Assembly: GCA_021815785.1 (NCBI GenBank)
Contig: JAKAZS010000029.1
Coordinates: 1 to 34,990 of the forward strand
Source: a bacterium
Lineage (GTDB): Bacteria; Cyanobacteriota; Vampirovibrionia; Obscuribacterales; JAKAZS01
Reading direction: 5' to 3'
Length of the DNA stretch: 34,990 nt
Shown: positions 1 through 9,266 of the stretch, one piece after another
Position numbering within the stretch: the stretch's first letter is position 1
Layout of the letters: every line of letters starts with the position of its first letter
Made by a program: the position numbers and the translations under genes
Notes under the pieces: generated by a model
The model's database searches: none
Seen by the model: only the letters and a program-made list of their open reading frames with translations
What the model was told of the DNA's origin: nothing

Positions 1-1
1 C

Positions 2-82
2 AGGAGTGCTACAAAAGACGAGTTGGATAAATGGATTATTAAATTATTAAGTGAAAATACTATTAAGGATATTCTTGATTAG
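2..82 (+). CDS. 3' end of a CDS truncated by the window edge (..SATKDELDKWIIKLLSENTIKDILD*), product unknown
   Basis: Open frame from the window edge to TAG at 80-82, followed by a strong hairpin at 123-162. Confidence 0.4.
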   Translation, partial: RSATKDELDKWIIKLLSENTIKDILD

Positions 83-122
83 CAGTTTAACAATTAATTT
101 TTTCATTAAGCTTAATCTAAAA

Positions 123-162
123 AAAATTCAACGATAAAATCAAGACTTTATCGTTGAATTTT
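123..162. terminator. Bidirectional intrinsic terminator hairpin
   Basis: Perfect 16-bp inverted repeat AAAATTCAACGATAAA / TTTATCGTTGAATTTT with 8-nt loop, A-rich and T-rich flanks, between convergent genes. Confidence 0.75.
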
Positions 163-192
163 AGATACTGTGGCAATTAACTGATAATTTAA

Positions 193-1026
193 TTACTGAG
201 TCTGCGCTTTATCTTCTTGAACACTTATGGAAATTATTAGGTAAACTATGGTCAAGCTAAAACACATTAGCATAGAAGAATAACTGGCGAAGTTAATGTG
301 AAATGTTTTGATAAATGAATCTAGTACTAATCCTGGTGTCATTGAAATTACCGAAAGTCTGACTAAGGCATCGAATTTTAAGGGCTTTCTTACTATAAGG
401 GAAATGACATAGGCTAAGAATGAATAGAGTATTGATTGGAATATACAGATGATTATGCAGATGGGATAAAATACCATAAACGCAACTGGTGGTATCATTA
501 ATGTAAAGATGTTAATATCTTCAAGAAGACTTTTTTGATCAAGTTTACCATCGCTTTCCCACTGTATGGTAAAGACTCTGGTTGTTACATAGTTTTTCTG
601 GTTGACATCATTACCAAATGGATCGGGATAATTAATATGGCAAAAATGAGGTGATAGCTGAATAATAGGGCTTAACCTTGTATTATATTGATCGGTAGTG
701 GTATCAATGTAAATATAGCAACGCTGGGAATTAGGGATATTAATTGTAATTGGGCCAGGTTGATTAATATGTAAAATTTTGTTGGTAATTTTAAGATCGG
801 GAATTTGCTTAGCTATAGGAATAAAGACTTTTTTTATTGTAGATATGTTTAGAAGGGAATAATTTAAAACGGCCAAAATATTTATAAAAAATAACAGACT
901 TGCTAGATAAATATAAGCATAACCCGACCAGTTATTGACAACGTCGGTGTAAAAACGACAATTATAGAAGGCTAGATAAACAGCTTTCCATGGTTTAAAT
1001 AAAAGCGTACTTTGATTTGAATCCAT
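193..1026 (-). CDS. DUF1189-like integral membrane protein
   Basis: 277-aa ORF; N-terminal FYTDVVNNWSGYAYIYLASLLFF and C-terminal multi-TM arrangement resemble DUF1189 proteins. Confidence 0.6.
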   Translation of the reverse strand: MDSNQSTLLFKPWKAVYLAFYNCRFYTDVVNNWSGYAYIYLASLLFFINILAVLNYSLLNISTIKKVFIPIAKQIPDLKITNKILHINQPGPITINIPNSQRCYIYIDTTTDQYNTRLSPIIQLSPHFCHINYPDPFGNDVNQKNYVTTRVFTIQWESDGKLDQKSLLEDINIFTLMIPPVAFMVFYPICIIICIFQSILYSFLAYVISLIVRKPLKFDALVRLSVISMTPGLVLDSFIKTFHINFASYSSMLMCFSLTIVYLIISISVQEDKAQTQ

Positions 1027-1273
1027 TTGAGATTTTTTATTAATTGATAAAATTTGAAATTAAAAAACTCATTATACTAAAAATCAGCAAATAAAAATTG
1101 TTAGCAAACTTCATTTAAAATCAAAATGATTCCATTAACTGGTATCAGTAACTTGACTACTTAGTTATTAACCTAACAATTTCTAACTAAAGGTAATAAG
1201 TTCTAAACCTAGTAAACTTATATCGGGGTTAGGACAGTTGAAAATATTAAATTTAAAGGTAATAAGCCAATAT

Positions 1274-1633
1274 TTATTTGTTACTAGCGTACTTTTCTTG
1301 TAGCCAAGTTATATTATCTTGTTTATTAGTTGGATTAATATGGTTCAGAATTAACGGATCGCTAATTAGTTTATGCTTGTTAAGGGATAGTTTGTGTAAG
1401 TCCAGTGCTAGAATATTCTGGGCTTGATCGGTTGATATTGTTGAAGTACCTTGATTGAAAATTTTTGTATTACTTTTAACTTTTTTAAAACGTAAATCAA
1501 CCAGTTTTTTTCGGGTTTGTTGTAATTCATCCCAGTTTATTTCTGAATCACTATTACATTTAGTCATATTTTTTAAGCTGAATAAAGTGCGATAATAAAA
1601 CCAATTTACGGCTTTGCCTATATTAATAAACAT
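1274..1633 (-). CDS. Hypothetical protein
   Basis: 119-aa ORF in an otherwise empty region; AGGTT just upstream of ATG at 1633; no recognised family. Confidence 0.45.
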   Translation of the reverse strand: MFINIGKAVNWFYYRTLFSLKNMTKCNSDSEINWDELQQTRKKLVDLRFKKVKSNTKIFNQGTSTISTDQAQNILALDLHKLSLNKHKLISDPLILNHINPTNKQDNITWLQEKYASNK

Positions 1634-1868
1634 AATTTAACCTCTTCATCTAAAATTTTTATTCGTATTTAAAATTTACTTAAACTTGAGTTGGAATTTT
1701 TCCATTACTCTAAGGTTAAGACTATCATTTAATTTATATTAGTCAAATGAAATTTTTTACACCTTGTCAATAGCCCTTTTTGTATAATGACATCATAGTA
1801 TATCTAATGTAATTATGCTGTTACAAAATAGCTTAATGAAAATACCTTAATAAAAAATTAACGGTATA

Positions 1869-2741
1869 TTAATTATTTTTAAACATTCTTGGCTCTAGGC
1901 TTGATTTATCAAGTGGCTTAAATTCAAAGCGCTTTTGATCATTTAAACTTATGTGACCCCAAGGAGTATTAATTTCATGGTCAAATACTACTAAATAATT
2001 ATACTGTGAAGCTTTATTTAAAATCTCATTTTTAAAGTCGCAACTGGTAAGTGGATAATGATCATAGCCCATTACCCAGGCTGGATTTACATGATTAGCT
2101 GTAGGCATGATATCAGCTAGATATATACCGGTTGATCCTTGTGAAGTAAAACTTATTACCTGATGGGATTTAGTATGGCCACCAGTTAAATGAAGTTTAA
2201 TACCTGGATAAATTTCACATTCACCATTAACTAATTCTAATAATCCATATTGCTTTATTGGTTCAAAATCATCATGACGGTAACTGGCTTTAGCTCTGGC
2301 ATTTGGCGAATGAGCATCTTGCCATTCGCCAGCTTGGATAAAATATTTTGCTTTAGGAAAAGAAGGTTTTAATTCATTATTAATTAATGACACGGCTCCG
2401 CCCATATGATCGAAATGAAGGTGTGAAATTATTACGGCATCAATATCCTTGTGAGTTAAACCAATTGGAGCTAGAATATTTTCCCAGTTTACCAATGTCT
2501 TAATTTGATACCTTTGGCTTTCAGCCTCGGTCCATCTTGGTCCCATACCAGTTTCTACCAGAATTTTAAATTCTGGACTTTCTATAAGCAGTAAATTACA
2601 GGCCAGATTAATCCGATTTAAATCGTCAGGAATGGTTGTTTTTGACCAAAGCGTTTTTGGTACCACACCGAACATGGCACCAGCATCTAATTTAAATTCA
2701 CATTCACGGATTATGGTTAATTCTAAATCGCCAAATTTCAT
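1869..2741 (-). CDS. MBL-fold metallo-hydrolase (YtnP/AHL-lactonase-like)
   Basis: HLHFDHMGG metal-binding motif, later GGHTKSHQ, ADIMPT and DHE. Start taken at MKFGDLEL because AAGGAG lies upstream and the longer ORF would overlap the upstream gene. Confidence 0.85.
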   Translation of the reverse strand: MKFGDLELTIIRECEFKLDAGAMFGVVPKTLWSKTTIPDDLNRINLACNLLLIESPEFKILVETGMGPRWTEAESQRYQIKTLVNWENILAPIGLTHKDIDAVIISHLHFDHMGGAVSLINNELKPSFPKAKYFIQAGEWQDAHSPNARAKASYRHDDFEPIKQYGLLELVNGECEIYPGIKLHLTGGHTKSHQVISFTSQGSTGIYLADIMPTANHVNPAWVMGYDHYPLTSCDFKNEILNKASQYNYLVVFDHEINTPWGHISLNDQKRFEFKPLDKSSLEPRMFKNN

Positions 2742-2745
2742 AAGT

Positions 2746-3222
2746 TTACTCCTTTGCTGCAGGTAGGTATAAGTATAATTTTGTCTGAATTTGACCGTTA
2801 TTTCCAAGAGTTAAGGTATAAATACCAATAATTTTTGACTTGTTTAAGATATTACCAACCAAAATATCACCTGGATTGCCCAGTTTGGTTTTACGCGCTA
2901 AATCATTAATATTATTTACATTAGGACCTAGTATGGGTGTTTGGGGGAAATTAGTAAAAGGATTAATTAACTCGTTTTTTACTATAAGTTGCTTTAAAAA
3001 TACGGTATTTAAATTAGGATATTGGCCGTGATGATTCTTAGCGTATAAAATAATTCTCTGAAAAATTAATTTAGTATTTTTGTCTAGAGTGCTAATTTTG
3101 GCACTTTCAAAGGTTTTAAATAAATTAGGCAAAATTACTGCTACCAGTAGAATAATTACAAACGTAATTATTACTAGTTCAAAATTGGTAAAGCCCTTAA
3201 ATCGGTTGAATGATGAACGCAT
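2746..3222 (-). CDS. Prepilin-like protein with type IV pilin/pseudopilin N-terminus
   Basis: KGFTNFELVIITFVIILLVAVILPNLF: class III prepilin signal G|FTxxE followed by a hydrophobic helix. Confidence 0.8.
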   Translation of the reverse strand: MRSSFNRFKGFTNFELVIITFVIILLVAVILPNLFKTFESAKISTLDKNTKLIFQRIILYAKNHHGQYPNLNTVFLKQLIVKNELINPFTNFPQTPILGPNVNNINDLARKTKLGNPGDILVGNILNKSKIIGIYTLTLGNNGQIQTKLYLYLPAAKE

Positions 3223-3254
3223 AAAAAAAGAAACACTGTATTAAAGTGTTTCTT
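3223..3254 (-). terminator. Intrinsic terminator of the 3286-3543 gene
   Basis: AAGAAACACT/AGTGTTTCTT stem (3228-3237/3245-3254), followed by a T run on the minus strand. Confidence 0.7.
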
Positions 3255-3285
3255 AGTTTATCATGATTAGTTTATTTAGTATATT

Positions 3286-3543
3286 TTAAACTATTGATAA
3301 TAATTCTCTTTGAACGGGAACCATGGTTTCAATATTATGTTTGCCATGACGTTCGTGATTAACCTTGCGTGGTTTTCTTAAATGTTCCATGAATCTGCGA
3401 TGAGCTAAGGAATCTATGGCTACTTGAGATGTTTTATCGGGAACGGATAAAACAAATTGGCCAGTAGTAGTTTTTGGTTTGTTATTGTATTTGCCAACTA
3501 AATACAGATAACTGCCTCTGGTTGAATATAAGTAATGTATCAT
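3286..3543 (-). CDS. Hypothetical small basic protein
   Basis: 85-aa ORF with its own downstream terminator; no recognised family. Confidence 0.5.
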   Translation of the reverse strand: MIHYLYSTRGSYLYLVGKYNNKPKTTTGQFVLSVPDKTSQVAIDSLAHRRFMEHLRKPRKVNHERHGKHNIETMVPVQRELLSIV

Positions 3544-3708
3544 AATGCCCGCCTTTTAAAAAATGATGCCAGTAAAATTTATATATAATGACTTTTTGAA
3601 TTATTAATAAATAATAAACACAACGTAAACTTTACACTAAATTATTATAAATGAAAAGAGTCTTTCCAAGAGGAAATATAATGAAATATAAATTATTTAC
3701 TTTTAATA

Positions 3709-3738
3709 TATAAGCAAGAGTAATAACCCTTGCTTATA
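3709..3738 (-). terminator. Intrinsic terminator downstream of the 3764-4240 gene
   Basis: TATAAGCAAG/CTTGCTTATA perfect 10-bp stem followed by an AT-rich tract on the minus strand. Confidence 0.6.
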
Positions 3739-3763
3739 CATTAAAATATTTAGTTAGTTAAAA

Positions 3764-4240
3764 TTACTTGGTAAAAGTAACAGTTAACATTTCATTTTCA
3801 AACTTGGTGGTTCCAGTGAAACCAAAATGTTTGCCAAGTTTACCAATAAAGGAATTCATATTTTCCATCATTTCTTTTTCTTTAGCTACCGTTGGATTCA
3901 TTAACTCTTTAGTAGCTTGCCAGCTGGCACAGGTTTTGAAAGTTAAACCGGCTTCAGTATCAGTTCCATAAATTTCAATATTGCTACCGGTTAAATTTAC
4001 TTCATATTCTCCGAAAGCTTTTACTAAATCCATTGGGGTTTTTACATTTAACTTAGTGAAATAGCCTAATTTCATTTCAGTCATTTTGTTTGTATATTCG
4101 GTTAAGGCTTCAGGGCTTAATTTTTCAATTACGCTATGAGCTGTAAAGCACATTTGAGCTTTCATGTTAGCTACTTCGCCTTGAACTTTGCTCATCGTCC
4201 ATGTTGGTTTTAATTCTATTTTTTGTATTGTTGCTGTCAT
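3764..4240 (-). CDS. Hypothetical protein
   Basis: 158-aa ORF with AGAAA-rich upstream region and downstream terminator; no recognised domain. Confidence 0.65.
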   Translation of the reverse strand: MTATIQKIELKPTWTMSKVQGEVANMKAQMCFTAHSVIEKLSPEALTEYTNKMTEMKLGYFTKLNVKTPMDLVKAFGEYEVNLTGSNIEIYGTDTEAGLTFKTCASWQATKELMNPTVAKEKEMMENMNSFIGKLGKHFGFTGTTKFENEMLTVTFTK

Positions 4241-4394
4241 TTTTTTTCTCCAAAAGAAAGATTTGTATCACTCCAATATAGGTGACAATTTTGGGGATCT
4301 GTAATTTATTCACACTAACTTAACTATTTAATTGACATTTTTTTACAATTATTTTACAAGTTAGCGAATTTAAATTCTCAGCTTCTAAAAAATG

Positions 4395-4487
4395 AGTAAC
4401 TATGCTATTGGGTATCCATAGTGTATTGCTATTATACAAGGGCAATTTAATTTTTGCGTTGAAACGGAAGTAACTATGCTATTGGGT
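4395..4487. repeat. Pair of 19-bp exact direct repeats AGTAACTATGCTATTGGGT
   Basis: Copies at 4395-4413 and 4469-4487, start-to-start spacing 74 bp, with partial similarity continuing 3' (GTGTAT..). Confidence 0.8.
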
Positions 4488-4515
4488 GCCTACAAGTGTA
4501 TAGCGAATTATAATT

Positions 4516-5682
4516 TTAAATAATTTTTTTAAAGGCCTTAATTAATTTTTGATTTTCCATAGGTAAGCCAATCGTGATACGCATACAGGTTGGTAGGCCA
4601 AAAGCCTTAAGTGGTCGAATAACAATGCCTTGTTTTAATAAAGCATTATAGGTATTGTTGACACGATTTTCTGATTCCAGGTTAATCATAATAAAGTTAG
4701 CATAAGTTGGAATGTGTTCAATTCCTAACATGTCAAGGTTCTGCTTGAGATACTCTTTGCCTACGTTATTATTTTTTAGAGTGCGTTCCAGATAATTATC
4801 ATCTTTTAAAGCGGTTAATCCAGCTACCTGAGCTAATGTATTTGGTTCAAACGGTAATTTAATCCGGTGTATGTAGTCAATCAAGCATTCATGAGCCATG
4901 CCATATCCTAATCTTAGACCAGCTAATCCATAGGCTTTAGAAAAAGTTCTTAAGGTAAGGACGTTATCATAACGATAATTTAACGAGTCGGGAAAATATG
5001 AGTAGTCTTTAGCAAATTCATAATAGGCTTCATCCAGTATCACTAAGACATGAGGTGGAACTTTTTTAATGAAAGTTTCAAAATCAGCCTGAGAAATTAT
5101 CTGTCCGGTTGGGTTATTAGGATTGCATAGATAGATGATTTTAGTGTTTTTATTTATAGCATTAGCAATAGCTTCTAAATCAAAACAATAGTTTTTTAAA
5201 GGCACCGTTACTAAATTAGAGCCATTGGCTTTAACGAGCAAACTTACGCCTACAAATGTACCTTCCGACGTTAAAACCTCATTACTTCCGTGCAGAAAAG
5301 TTCGTAAAATATTGGAAATTATACTTTCAGAACCATTACCTACAGTGATATTGGCAGCTTTGACGTTGTATTTAGCCGCCAGAGCATTCCGCAAATCGCT
5401 AGCCGAAGCGTCAGGGTAACAGTGTACACCTGCTAATACTTCGTTAATAGCTTTTTTGACCCCTTTAGGTGGTCCAAGTGAATTTTCATTAGAAGCTAGG
5501 TTAATGAAGCCTTTTATCCCTAATTCTTTACATAATTCAGCACTTGGTCGACCCGGCTTATATGGACTTAAATTCTCAATATGAGCTGGAACCAGTTTAC
5601 GTTTGCCGGACTCTTCGAGAAAGTTAAATTCATTATTACTGTAATTTGAACTTGAAGCAAAATAACTTAAATTAGCATACAT
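4516..5682 (-). CDS. hisC: Histidinol-phosphate aminotransferase
   Basis: Class I/II aminotransferase: INLASNENSLGPP, DEAYYEFA, TFSKAYGLAGLRLGYG. Start at MYANLSYF preceded by CGGGAG. Confidence 0.85.
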   Translation of the reverse strand: MYANLSYFASSSNYSNNEFNFLEESGKRKLVPAHIENLSPYKPGRPSAELCKELGIKGFINLASNENSLGPPKGVKKAINEVLAGVHCYPDASASDLRNALAAKYNVKAANITVGNGSESIISNILRTFLHGSNEVLTSEGTFVGVSLLVKANGSNLVTVPLKNYCFDLEAIANAINKNTKIIYLCNPNNPTGQIISQADFETFIKKVPPHVLVILDEAYYEFAKDYSYFPDSLNYRYDNVLTLRTFSKAYGLAGLRLGYGMAHECLIDYIHRIKLPFEPNTLAQVAGLTALKDDNYLERTLKNNNVGKEYLKQNLDMLGIEHIPTYANFIMINLESENRVNNTYNALLKQGIVIRPLKAFGLPTCMRITIGLPMENQKLIKAFKKII

Positions 5683-5949
5683 ATATATAGACTCCCGTTT
5701 GCAAACCAATAATTAAGCCACAACCGCCGTCAAACAACGCAAAAGTTGTAAATGGCAGTTAATATATTCTTTATAGTATTAAGGTATCATTTCTTAATTA
5801 TTTCTTCAAGATAAAAATTCAAAAAAATAGTGATTATCAGAAATCTTTAATCTTCTTTCTTAACATTTTACTTTAAACATTTATTTTTTTTAATTTTTAA
5901 ACATTGCAAATATTTAAAGTTATTTTACTTTTTTTGTTTTTTTTTCTAA

Positions 5950-5955
5950 TATAAT
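5950..5955 (+). promoter_or_regulatory. Putative -10 box (TATAAT) for tRNA-Gly
   Basis: TATAAT located 38 nt upstream of the tRNA 5' end within a T-rich tract; no convincing -35. Confidence 0.35.
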
Positions 5956-5993
5956 AGATATAGTTGAGCTAAATACTTTGGGATTGGTTTTGT

Positions 5994-6067
5994 GCGGGTG
6001 TAGTTCAATGGTAGAATGACAGCCTTCCAAGCTGTACACGCGGGTTCGATTCCCGCTACCCGCTCCA
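5994..6067 (+). tRNA. tRNA-Gly (anticodon TCC), CCA encoded
   Basis: GCGGGTG/TACCCGC acceptor pairing, CTTCCAA anticodon loop, GGTTCGATTCC T-arm, terminal TCCA. Confidence 0.95.
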
Positions 6068-6185
6068 ATTTAAAAATTACTATTGCTTCGTCAAGGTTTT
6101 GTTAAGCTTAACTATTTTGCTTTAGCTTTGGCAATGGATTAGATCATCAAGGTATTATTTTTTTTGCGCTGACGTTTTGAGTGGA

Positions 6186-6228
6186 AAATTAAAAAAGCTT
6201 AAACGATCGTGTTTAAGCTTTTTTAATT

Positions 6229-6229
<1 letters not shown>
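6186..6229. terminator. Strong hairpin terminator between convergent tRNA genes
   Basis: Perfect stem AAAAAAGCTTAAAC/GTTTAAGCTTTTTT (extendable with flanking A/T), loop GATCGT. Confidence 0.75.
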
Positions 6230-6305
<76 letters not shown>

Positions 6306-6525
6306 TTAATTAGCCAGATTACCAAGTTTATCGGTATTTATTGATTAATATAGCGTTAAATGAATACTAGCATGAATTAATGATGAGCGTAAGCATCTAA
6401 ATAAAAATTGCTTTATAATTTTAATATTAAATTAGCTTTGCCTGAAATGTTTTATTGATTTGATTAAATTTCTTGGCTCGATTAAAATATTGTCATGCTT
6501 AGTTCTAACCAATATTAAAATAAAG

Positions 6526-6981
6526 ATGAAAGCAGTAATTCAAAGAGTGTTAAATGCTAATGTCAGTGTAAATGGACAGATTATTGGTCAGATTCGGAAA
6601 AATCATCCGGGCTTGTTTATTTTGCTAGGTGTGCATCATAATGATACGATTCAGGATTGCATTTTCCTGGCTAAAAAAATTGTTGATTTTAGGGTTTTTG
6701 CTGATGACAATCAAAAAATGAATAAATCTATTCTAGATGTTAAGGGAGAAATTTTAGTAGTTTCGCAGTTTACCCTTTATGCAAGTTGGCGACAAGGGCG
6801 CAGACCCGGGTTTACTAATGCAGCTAAGCCAGAATTAGGTAAATTAATCTATGAACAGTTTATTGATCAATTGAAAAAGAATGCCATAACGGTTGCCACT
6901 GGTCAGTTTGGTGCTGATATGCAAATTACTTTAACAAATGATGGTCCAGTTACCTTTGTACTAGATACTTTAGAGGATTGA
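6526..6981 (+). CDS. dtd: D-aminoacyl-tRNA deacylase
   Basis: MKAVIQRVLNANVSVNG, SQFTLYASWRQGRRPGFTNAAKP, NDGPVTFVLDT: DTD family signatures. Internal ATG at 6526 preferred over the longer ORF. Confidence 0.93.
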   Translation: MKAVIQRVLNANVSVNGQIIGQIRKNHPGLFILLGVHHNDTIQDCIFLAKKIVDFRVFADDNQKMNKSILDVKGEILVVSQFTLYASWRQGRRPGFTNAAKPELGKLIYEQFIDQLKKNAITVATGQFGADMQITLTNDGPVTFVLDTLED

Positions 6982-8021
6982 TTTTTTCGTTGGATAAACA
7001 GATTTGTCTGGTTTTAATATGCTTAGGCTTTGGGGCTATTACTGATATTGCCCTAGCACAAAACAATGAAGCGGTTATTCAAGGTAATGTTTCCACTACC
7101 GTAAATGAAAACTTGCCAGGTTCTGCCACTGGAGCAAGTGTAGATAGTTTGCGCTTAAGTCGTCCTGGTGGTTTAAATGGTGCGGCAAATTTAAATGGTT
7201 TAAATGGTGAAACCGATTCAAGTGGATTGCGTTTAACACCACCTAATACAGGTAATTTATCGCAAAGTACATTAAAAGCTGACGATAAAATTTTACAAGT
7301 TGAGGTATCGAAACAAGAATTAAAAATGCTTGGCGAGCATGATGTTACTTTATTGATTGATAAATCGGGCTCGATGGATACCAATGACTGCCCTCCTCCT
7401 AATAAAGCTTCTAAAATGTCCAAATATTTAAGCATACCACTTATGCTTACTATCGGCACTAACCCGTTTCTAATAACACGCTGGCATTGGTGTCAAATTC
7501 AAACCATGCATTTTGCCGATCTTGCCCAAAATTATCTGGATAACGGTATGACCGTTGTCTTGTTTTCTAGTAATTTTAAGGTTTTTGACAATGTTCACTT
7601 TAATGATATTGAAACAATTTTCAAGGTTAATCATCCTGGCGGTGGGACAAATACCACGGCAGCACTTGTAAGTGTGATTAGGCATTATTTTGATGCTAGG
7701 CTTACTAATCCAAATGTTAAGCCATTGGTTATTGCTATTATTACTGATGGCGTTCCTGATAATCCTTATTCATTAAAAAGAGCCATAATTGAAGCAACTT
7801 ATCATATGCGTAATCCTAATGAAATATCCATTGCATTTTTGCAAATTGGCGGAAGTTTCTTTGGGTATAACTTTTTAAAAGAACTTGATTATGGCCTGGT
7901 TGCTCAAGGGGCTAAATATGATATTGTTAGTGTTAAAACCTTTGGGCTATTAGAAAAAATTGGCTTGGCACGAGGTTTTGTTGATGCTATTGAGGATAAT
8001 CAAAAGGCTAATCAGCCCTAA
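6978..8021 (+). CDS. Secreted/anchored VWA-domain protein
   Basis: Signal-like hydrophobic N-terminus; MIDAS DKSGS (VTLLIDKSGSMD), GGGTNTTAAL and IITDGVP. TTG start overlaps the dtd stop. Confidence 0.8.
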   Translation: MIFSLDKQICLVLICLGFGAITDIALAQNNEAVIQGNVSTTVNENLPGSATGASVDSLRLSRPGGLNGAANLNGLNGETDSSGLRLTPPNTGNLSQSTLKADDKILQVEVSKQELKMLGEHDVTLLIDKSGSMDTNDCPPPNKASKMSKYLSIPLMLTIGTNPFLITRWHWCQIQTMHFADLAQNYLDNGMTVVLFSSNFKVFDNVHFNDIETIFKVNHPGGGTNTTAALVSVIRHYFDARLTNPNVKPLVIAIITDGVPDNPYSLKRAIIEATYHMRNPNEISIAFLQIGGSFFGYNFLKELDYGLVAQGAKYDIVSVKTFGLLEKIGLARGFVDAIEDNQKANQP

Positions 8022-8034
8022 AACTTGAATAATA

Positions 8035-8048
8035 TAGCTGGCCAGCTA
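8035..8048. repeat. 14-bp perfect palindrome TAGCTGGCCAGCTA
   Basis: Exact self-complementary sequence just after the VWA gene stop. Confidence 0.5.
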
Positions 8049-8258
8049 AAATCTCGGTGTATATAAATGTTTTATGATAACCTAATTCACGAAAACTCAA
8101 ATAAGTAAATTGGCTAAAATCGTTGCTATAGTTTAAGCCTATGTGGCGCTTTGCGATCAAGCTGAAACAGCAATTTAGTATTATTGGGAATTTCCCCATA
8201 GTATTAACTGATTAAAAGTTATACATTTATAATAATTATATATTGTAAAGGTTAAACT

Positions 8259-9266
8259 ATGGATAAAAATAATTTACATGACTTACCGCATAATTCTTCT
8301 AAGAATGAAGTTTGTAAGGTTAATAATCTAAATTTATCAGCCGTCGATTCGGTTAGCTGTGCCCAGGCTAAAAGTTTTCACCCTGATTACGCTTATAGGA
8401 GTCAAACAGCTAAATTATGGCATAAAGACGAAATTGAATCGCTTGATAAAAATATTCAGTTAAATAAGCATTGTGACTATACTGTGCAATATGGTGATTG
8501 TCTGGAAAGTATTGCCTTGCGTGCACTTAAGACGCAGAATGGCGATAAACAAGTAAATGCCGCACAAATTGATAATGAAGTAAGAAAAATTGTTGAACTT
8601 AATCATAAAAGTTATCCATCACTCAAGTGTAATGATTCGCTAATTTTACCTGGCTGGCAGTTAAAAATCCCAGATTTTACTTGCAAGGTTGATCGTCCGA
8701 CTAAACCAGTGCCAGTTGTATCTTCGCCGGTTAAAGACGTTCCCGATTGCCCTAAACCGGTTATCCCAGTATCTCAGCCAACTGAACCAACTGAGGTTAA
8801 GTATAATTATGGTTTACCTACATGGAAAATACCAGTAACCCAACCAGATCAACCTACTGACTCAGGTAGCTGTCATCCTGTAGTGGTTAAGCCCGATTGT
8901 GGCTGCCATGCTGTACCCGTTAATCCTCCTTTAGAACCAGCCCCACCGGTTAGTCCACCCGTTGAAAATCCGGGCGTGCCCGTTGCACCCGCTCAGCCAC
9001 CATATTTAGGCCCAACACCGGTAGAGCCTCCCGCACCGATAATGCCTCCGGTCAATATGCCTTATCCGATGCCCAATTCTGGTTATTTAAATATGCCACC
9101 AGTTACCGAGGCTCGTCCTCCTGAGCCAGGATATTTACCTAGGCCATATGAAATCCCTCCATATTTTACTGGACCTACCATACCTTATCCTAACTGGCAG
9201 ATAAATCAGACTTATAGTCAGTTAAATCCTTATCAAAGTGATTTGCCACCACAAGAACGCTATTAA
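8259..9266 (+). CDS. LysM-domain protein with Pro-rich C-terminus
   Basis: YTVQYGDCLESIALRAL...IVELNHKSYPSL...ILPGWQLKIP LysM-type motif, then ~190 aa of Pro-rich low complexity. No obvious signal peptide. Confidence 0.75.
   Translation: MDKNNLHDLPHNSSKNEVCKVNNLNLSAVDSVSCAQAKSFHPDYAYRSQTAKLWHKDEIESLDKNIQLNKHCDYTVQYGDCLESIALRALKTQNGDKQVNAAQIDNEVRKIVELNHKSYPSLKCNDSLILPGWQLKIPDFTCKVDRPTKPVPVVSSPVKDVPDCPKPVIPVSQPTEPTEVKYNYGLPTWKIPVTQPDQPTDSGSCHPVVVKPDCGCHAVPVNPPLEPAPPVSPPVENPGVPVAPAQPPYLGPTPVEPPAPIMPPVNMPYPMPNSGYLNMPPVTEARPPEPGYLPRPYEIPPYFTGPTIPYPNWQINQTYSQLNPYQSDLPPQERY

Noticed and set aside
3681-3713. 11-codon plus-strand ORF MKYKLFTFNI* with an AGAGGA RBS, just before a hairpin
   Set aside because: Too short to support; its hairpin is better explained as the terminator of the minus-strand 3764-4240 gene.
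7079-7685. Minus-strand ORFs of 126 and 71 aa
   Set aside because: Antisense to the VWA gene, which has clear MIDAS motifs; no motif in these ORFs.
8008-8199. 63-aa minus-strand ORF in the gap between the VWA and LysM genes
   Set aside because: No RBS or family recognised; possible but unsupported. Worth a protein search only.
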